A stretch of DNA of 64,000 nt, from assembly GCA_045120135.1 (NCBI GenBank), contig JBGVEN010000020.1, positions 70,078 to 134,077 on the forward strand, in the 5' to 3' direction. Position numbers and translations under genes: made by a program. The notes beneath the pieces were generated by a model. That model was not told the DNA's origin, searched no databases, and saw only the letters and a list, made by a program, of their open reading frames with translations. Of this stretch, positions 59,620 through 64,000 are shown piece after piece. Position 1 is the first letter of the stretch; every line of letters begins with the position of its first letter. Origin of the DNA: SIG440 sp045120135. GTDB lineage: Bacteria > Bacillota > Clostridia > Monoglobales > Monoglobaceae.

Positions 59620-59811
59620 ATGAAAAAACTGTTTAAATCCGATACCGATAAAAAGTTGTGCGGTGTGTGCGGAGGAATTGCGGAGTACTTCAATATTGAT
59701 TCTACAATTGTAAGACTAATATGGGCTGTGTTTACGTTCTTCAGCCTTGGCACAGGTCTGCTTGTGTATCTGCTTGCGGCACTTGTTATGCCGAACTTTC
59801 CACAAAATTAA
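59620..59811 (+). CDS. PspC-domain membrane protein
   Basis: A 63-residue protein consisting of a PspC domain alone: KKLCGVCGGIAEYFNIDSTI then VRLIWAVFTFFSLGTGLLVY. One re-entrant and one full hydrophobic helix. PspC domains occur in phage-shock and membrane-stress proteins; stand-alone copies are common in Firmicutes. It precedes the DUF4838 gene by 19 bases and has a GGAAAGGGAG site. Confidence 0.9.
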   Translation: MKKLFKSDTDKKLCGVCGGIAEYFNIDSTIVRLIWAVFTFFSLGTGLLVYLLAALVMPNFPQN

Positions 59812-59830
59812 TAAATAAGGGAGAAACGTT

Positions 59831-61783
59831 ATGTATAAGATTTCTAAAATTACTTCAAACACCACAGTAGATTTTGTGGCAGAGGAGTTAAAAAAATACC
59901 TCAGAATGATGATGCCCCGTTGCGGCGAAATCCCAGTAAATTATTTCCCCGACGCAAAAGACGGCTTTCGTATCGGCATTATGTCGGATTTTGGACTTGA
60001 TACAAGTGATGCGAAGGATGTATTGCTCGACGATATAATTTATATTGATACTGATGAAACCGGTGGCATAATTGCCGGCTCAAATCCTGTTGCAACATTG
60101 ATTGCGGTTTACCGCTATCTCAGATTTTGCGGTTGCCGCTGGTTGTTCCCGGGTATTGACGGCGAGTGGATACCGATGGTTGAAAAGCTGCCGTGCGTAA
60201 ATTATCGCAAGCTTGCAGACCACCGTTATCGTGGTCAATGTAACGAGGGTGCCGAGTATCAGCCTAATATGATTGAAACTATTGATTTTACACCCAAAAT
60301 TGGTATGAATACATATATGCTGGAGTTTGATAACCCGTATTGCTACTACAATTCATATTATGATCACACCAACAGCAAGACCCGTGAACCGGAACCGGTT
60401 CATCGTGACACTGTTCTTCAATGGAAGCGCCAGTGCGAAGCGGAAATTCAAAAGCGTGGACTTCATTACCACGATATGGGTCATGGCTGGACGGCAGAGC
60501 CGTTTGGTATAGATAGCAGCCGTGGCTGGGCGCTTGAAAACGAGGATATTGTTCCTGAGGAAAGCAGAAAGTTTCTTGCGCAAATCAATGGTGAACGCAA
60601 GCTGTTTACCGGAGTCCCGTTGTTTACCAATATTTGCATGTCAAACCCCGAAGCAAGACGGATTATGGCAAATTACATTGCGGACTATGCCGAAAAGCAG
60701 AATAATGTTGACTTCCTCCACATTTGGTTGGCAGACACCAAAAACAACCATTGCGAATGTGATGAGTGTAAAAAGAAGGTTACAGCAGACTGGTATCTTA
60801 TTCTTCTTAACGAGATTGATGAAGAATTGGAACGCAGAAATCTTGACACTCATCTTGTGTTTATTGTGTATGTTGACACATTCTGGCCGCCGGTAGAGAC
60901 CAAGCTGAATAACAACAAGCGTTTTACTATGCTGTTTGCTCCGATTACCAGACTTTATACAGAGACCTATGGCGAAGAACCAGACTTCAGCAAGGTTATC
61001 CCCTATAATCGTAACAAATTGGTTCTTCCTCAGGGAATGGGCGAATCTCTTGCATATCTTCAGGAATGGAAGAAGATTTGGTCGGGAGACTGCTTCTGTT
61101 ATGAATACCACTTTATGGACTTTCAGTATCAGGACCCCAGTGGTCTGTATATGGCAGAGCTTATCAGCAAGGACATAAAGGCTCTCCGCAAAAACGGACT
61201 GAACGGTATAATCGAGGATGGCTCGCAGCGCAGCTACTTCCCCACAGGTTTTTCGTTCTATGTTTATGGTGAAACTCTGTTTGATGCGGATGCTTCGTTT
61301 GAAGAATTGAAGGAAGACTATTTCAGCCATGCATTCGGTGAAAACTGGAGAGCTGTAATTGAATATCTTGAAGCAATCCGTGACAGACTGCCTTTTAATT
61401 ATTTCTTTGGTAAGGCATCGCAAAGTGAAGATAGCAGATACTATCTGCCTGAGCTTGCTCCAAAAGCCAAGGAAATTCACGGCATAGCCGAAGAATTTAC
61501 AAAGGTAATCAAGGAAAATAAAAATCAGTACTATCGTGCAGCATCGGTGGCTTGGCGCGTGCTTGAGGTATTCAATAGCGCGGTTGACAAAATGGCAACC
61601 ATTACCGAATATAAGGCGGTAGGAGACCATAAAAACACAATTACCGCAATTGACGAAATGATTTACGAAATGTCTGAAAAGGAAATATATATAGAGCGCT
61701 ACTATGACCAGTACCTGTTTACCCGCCAGTGGGAACGTCTTACTGAAGGTATGCGTAACAAGGTTGATAATCTTGTAATATAA
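59831..61783 (+). CDS. DUF4838 protein, glycoside-hydrolase-like
   Basis: A 650-residue protein. The N-terminal part (1-110) resembles the alpha/beta domain found before the barrel in alpha-glucuronidases and hexosaminidases (VDFVAEELKKYLRMM, PVATLIAVYRYLRFCGCRWL); the middle (about 115-470) is the DUF4838 TIM-barrel-like region (FTNICMSNPEARRIMANYI, FLHIWLADTKNNHCECDECK); a helical tail follows. No signal peptide, so it is intracellular and would act on imported or internal glycans. Catalytic acids are not identified with certainty. Confidence 0.82.
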   Translation: MYKISKITSNTTVDFVAEELKKYLRMMMPRCGEIPVNYFPDAKDGFRIGIMSDFGLDTSDAKDVLLDDIIYIDTDETGGIIAGSNPVATLIAVYRYLRFCGCRWLFPGIDGEWIPMVEKLPCVNYRKLADHRYRGQCNEGAEYQPNMIETIDFTPKIGMNTYMLEFDNPYCYYNSYYDHTNSKTREPEPVHRDTVLQWKRQCEAEIQKRGLHYHDMGHGWTAEPFGIDSSRGWALENEDIVPEESRKFLAQINGERKLFTGVPLFTNICMSNPEARRIMANYIADYAEKQNNVDFLHIWLADTKNNHCECDECKKKVTADWYLILLNEIDEELERRNLDTHLVFIVYVDTFWPPVETKLNNNKRFTMLFAPITRLYTETYGEEPDFSKVIPYNRNKLVLPQGMGESLAYLQEWKKIWSGDCFCYEYHFMDFQYQDPSGLYMAELISKDIKALRKNGLNGIIEDGSQRSYFPTGFSFYVYGETLFDADASFEELKEDYFSHAFGENWRAVIEYLEAIRDRLPFNYFFGKASQSEDSRYYLPELAPKAKEIHGIAEEFTKVIKENKNQYYRAASVAWRVLEVFNSAVDKMATITEYKAVGDHKNTITAIDEMIYEMSEKEIYIERYYDQYLFTRQWERLTEGMRNKVDNLVI

Positions 61784-61793
61784 AAGAAGATAT

Positions 61794-61838
61794 AAAAAAC
61801 TATGAACTGCACAAATTGGTGCAGTTCATAGTTTTTTT
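61794..61838. terminator. Bidirectional intrinsic terminator
   Basis: AAACTATGAACTGCAC pairs with GTGCAGTTCATAGTTT around AAATTG, with long A and T runs outside. It separates the DUF4838 gene from the convergent nucleosidase gene. Confidence 0.92.
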
Positions 61839-62523
61839 ATACTTTTTCAAAGAATGACTTCATAACATTAACCAGATTATCTGCGGCGGCTTGAACAAAC
61901 TCCGTATACGAGAGATGCGAGCTACCGTCAGCATTGTCAGAAATTGAACGAAGAATAACAAAAGGAACTTTGTTTTTATAACATACGTGACCGATTGAGG
62001 CAGATTCCATTTCGCAGGCAAATGCGTTAAAGGTGTCAACGAGATATTTTTTCTTTTCAGCGCTGTTTATGAACTGGTCGCCTGAAACAATTTTGCCCGA
62101 AAGTGTGTGAATGCCGGTTTCTTTTGATGCGGCATATAATTTTTCTGAAAGTTCGCTGTCGCAGGGAATATCAACAAGGTCAAGCCCCGATATAAAACCG
62201 ACAGGGTCGCCAAGGGGCGACGTGTCCATATCGTGTTGCACAACCTTGTCAGCAACAACTATATCGCAGATATTGAGCGTAGGTTCAAGACCGCCTGCAA
62301 CACCACTGTTAATAATAAATCTCGGGGAGTATTTCAAAATCATTGTCTGGGTGCAGATGGCGGCGTTAACTTTGCCAACACCGCTTACGGCAATCACGGT
62401 CGGGTGCCCCCAAAGCGTTCCGCAAACAAATTCCGTGCCACTTATCGTCTCTGTGCTTTTTCCAATCATAAGTTCCTTGAATTTATTGACCTCTACATCC
62501 ATTGCTCCGATTATACCTATCAT
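61837..62523 (-). CDS. mtnN: 5'-methylthioadenosine/S-adenosylhomocysteine nucleosidase
   Basis: A 228-residue enzyme that removes adenine from MTA and SAH. IGIIGAMDVEVNKFKELM (catalytic Glu region), VAVSGVGKVNAAICTQ-like VIAVSGVGKVNAA, NSGVAGGL, ACEMESASIGHVCY (ribose-binding Met/Glu) and ILRSISDNADG (catalytic Asp) are complete. Its product S-ribosylhomocysteine is the LuxS substrate, and luxS lies 36 kb upstream in the same window. Confidence 0.95.
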   Translation of the reverse strand: MIGIIGAMDVEVNKFKELMIGKSTETISGTEFVCGTLWGHPTVIAVSGVGKVNAAICTQTMILKYSPRFIINSGVAGGLEPTLNICDIVVADKVVQHDMDTSPLGDPVGFISGLDLVDIPCDSELSEKLYAASKETGIHTLSGKIVSGDQFINSAEKKKYLVDTFNAFACEMESASIGHVCYKNKVPFVILRSISDNADGSSHLSYTEFVQAAADNLVNVMKSFFEKV

Positions 62524-62585
62524 GAGTTATCCTCCGTGTAATTAAAATTCAACAGCCCATATTGTAACCTATTTAATATAATTTG

Positions 62586-63755
62586 TCAAATACATACCCA
62601 CCGGTAAAACAATTTCACAAGCATTGTTCCAAAACTCATACGGGGGATTTCTTCGGATGCAAGAATATCACATACAGCTACTTTTTCACCATTTATTGTC
62701 ATGGTTGATGTTCCTATTTTTTGACCCTTGGCAAGCGGTGCTTTCAGCGGTTCATCAAGAATAGTGGCAACATCAACTTTGTCTTGATTTCCTTTTTTAA
62801 CGATAAAGCTTATATTCGGGTCAGCCTGCGGAGTAACGGTTTCAATCTTTCCGCCGATTACAGGTATCGGTTCAAATGCTCCAATTTTCGCTGCAGCATT
62901 AACTACCGAATAGTTTGCAAATCCGTAATCAAGAAGCTTGGATGCACTGGCAAAGCGCTCCGCACTGGATGGTGCGGCAAGCACAACTGCAATCAATTGC
63001 ATTCCGTCACGCTTGGCTGTTGCTGAAAGACAGTATTTTGCCATAGAAGTCGAACCGGTTTTTAAGCCGTTTGCGCCCTTATAAAAGCGAATAAGCTTGT
63101 TGGTATTTGAAAGGCCGAACTCACCATTACGCAATGTATCCATCCATATGGTGGTATAGTCCAAAATTTTCTGATGCTTTAAAAGCTCTTTGGAGATTAT
63201 GGCTACATCCCGTGCCGTGCTGTAATGTTCGGCTGTTTCGTTTAATCCGTTACAATTAATAAAATGTGTGTTTTTACAACCAAGCTCTACAGCTCGTTTG
63301 TTCATCATTTCTACAAAGGCAGACTCTGTGCCGGCAATGAATTCTGCCATTGCAACTGCCGCATCGTTTCCGGATGCCACAGCAATGGCTTTCAGCATAT
63401 CCTGAACGCTCATCTCCTCGCCGACTTCCAGAAAGACCTGCGAGCCGCCCATTGATGCAGCATAGTCGCTTGTGGGAACTTTGTCTTCAAGCTTTATCTT
63501 GCCAAAATCTAAAGCTTCCATTATAAGTAGCATGGTCATCGTTTTGGTAACACTGGCAATCGGCAGTTTTTCATCTGCGTTCAGCTCGTAAAGAACCTGA
63601 CCGCTTGCAGCTTCCATAAGCAGTGCTGATGGAGCAGTTACCAGCTGAGCAGAAACATCAGCGTTTACCTGGCTTATGATTTCTGCACTGGCAAATGAGC
63701 AGAAAAGCATTGAGAATGCACAGATAATGCTTATCACTTTCAACAGTATCTTCAT
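62586..63755 (-). CDS. D-alanyl-D-alanine carboxypeptidase (DacF/PBP5-type)
   Basis: A 389-residue exported penicillin-binding protein. Signal peptide (residues 1-24, ending FASA-EI), then the class A low-mass PBP motifs: S-x-x-K in LPIASVTKTMTM, SGN in AVASGNDAAVAM, KTG in GLKTGSTSMAKYC. A C-terminal beta domain (about 285-375) ends with an amphipathic helix (FGTMLVKLFYRWVCI) that holds it to the membrane. It trims pentapeptides in peptidoglycan. Sequence fits the sporulation enzyme DacF as well as PBP5. Confidence 0.94.
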   Translation of the reverse strand: MKILLKVISIICAFSMLFCSFASAEIISQVNADVSAQLVTAPSALLMEAASGQVLYELNADEKLPIASVTKTMTMLLIMEALDFGKIKLEDKVPTSDYAASMGGSQVFLEVGEEMSVQDMLKAIAVASGNDAAVAMAEFIAGTESAFVEMMNKRAVELGCKNTHFINCNGLNETAEHYSTARDVAIISKELLKHQKILDYTTIWMDTLRNGEFGLSNTNKLIRFYKGANGLKTGSTSMAKYCLSATAKRDGMQLIAVVLAAPSSAERFASASKLLDYGFANYSVVNAAAKIGAFEPIPVIGGKIETVTPQADPNISFIVKKGNQDKVDVATILDEPLKAPLAKGQKIGTSTMTINGEKVAVCDILASEEIPRMSFGTMLVKLFYRWVCI

Positions 63756-63868
63756 AATAAAATCAGCCTTTCTTATTTAATGGTTGTATATTATATATGA
63801 AGAAAAATGCCCGATATTCATCTTTAGAGATAGTATATAAAATTTTTTAAATTTTTTGTAAAAAGTAC

Positions 63869-63897
63869 TTGACAAGAAGAGGTAGATGTGTTAATAT
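63869..63897 (+). promoter_or_regulatory. Strong promoter 1 of tandem pair at right edge
   Basis: TTGACA at 63869-63874, 17-base spacer, TAATAT at 63892-63897. Both hexamers are near consensus. It points out of the window on the + strand. Confidence 0.75.
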
Positions 63898-63960
63898 AAA
63901 CGAGTTGCGCCGAGCGACGGGGTTGATTCGAAAAAGAATTAAAAAAATTCAAAAAAAGGG

Positions 63961-63989
63961 TTGACAAAAGTTGTCCGGTGTGATATATT
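63961..63989 (+). promoter_or_regulatory. Strong promoter 2 of tandem pair at right edge
   Basis: TTGACA at 63961-63966, 17-base spacer, TATATT at 63984-63989, 92 bases after promoter 1. A tandem pair of near-consensus promoters with no start codon in between is typical of rRNA operons. Confidence 0.75.
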
Positions 63990-64000
63990 AGATAGGCTCT

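Noticed and set aside
60641..61630. A 329-codon minus-strand frame inside the DUF4838 gene
   Set aside because: Product is Cys/Phe/Ile-rich with no recognisable domain and the plus-strand DUF4838 gene explains the region; long antisense frames are common opposite A/T-poor codon positions.
1..64000. Mobile elements, prophage or CRISPR arrays
   Set aside because: No transposase, integrase, phage structural gene, regularly spaced repeat or long terminal inverted repeat was seen; the inverted repeats found are terminators, operators or leader hairpins.

Overview
The window (64 kb, GC in the low-to-mid 40s by eye) is core chromosome of a Gram-positive anaerobe of class Clostridia, probably an uncultured gut lineage close to Oscillospirales or Christensenellales. 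The evidence is strictly Firmicute gene order (rimP-nusA-rnpM-ylxQ-infB-rbfA-nrnA-truB-ribF; YabM-type flippase-mazG-rqcP; rny-ymdB), an electron-bifurcating [FeFe] hydrogenase, a V/A-type ATPase in place of an F-type one, YhcN-, SpoVB- and DacF-like proteins, candidate Spo0A boxes, AGGAGG ribosome-binding sites and frequent GTG/TTG starts. No phage, IS element or CRISPR array is visible.

Layout. 1-4.5 kb: end of a DAHP synthase gene, then a more AT-rich accessory stretch (AEC permease, PQ-loop-like protein, DUF4886 protein, alpha/beta hydrolase, membrane-anchored unknown). 4.5-13.9 kb: DUF378 and YhcN-like proteins, nrdR behind a promoter carrying NrdR-box-like repeats, and the rimP-nusA-infB-ribF translation operon behind a heavily structured leader. 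13.9-19.6 kb: AraC regulator divergent from an amino-sugar cluster (NahK-like kinase, nagA, long ROK protein, TIM-barrel isomerase). 19.7-27.5 kb: recA-recX-rimO-pgsA, acpP-rnc, then two radical SAM genes flanking luxS, and a DtxR-type regulator. 28.3-37.3 kb: flippase-mazG-rqcP, rny, ymdB, pgeF, an orphan peptide-binding lipoprotein and dinB.

37.4-45.7 kb is the most interesting region. It holds a putative H2/redox-sensing module (two DRTGG proteins, a SpoIIAB-like ATPase, a HydS-type hydrogenase whose proton-relay cysteine is alanine, a PHP protein). A good match to a Rex operator lies in the promoter region of the following hydCDBA-type hydrogenase operon, which also encodes a second GHKL ATPase. 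45.8-54.6 kb: nine-gene V-type ATPase operon whose K subunit has the full Na+-ligand signature. Together these regions suggest fermentative H2 metabolism with sodium bioenergetics.

54.7-64 kb: tRNA-Lys(CTT); a lone trpB whose leader combines GAG/UAG repeats spaced like a TRAP site with a terminator; an acyl-CoA-ligase-like enzyme paired with a CoA-acyltransferase-fold protein lacking the catalytic His; an LMW phosphatase; PspC and DUF4838 proteins; MTA/SAH nucleosidase (with luxS, a complete SAH-to-AI-2 route); a D,D-carboxypeptidase; and at the right edge two strong promoters in tandem that look like the start of an rRNA or tRNA operon.
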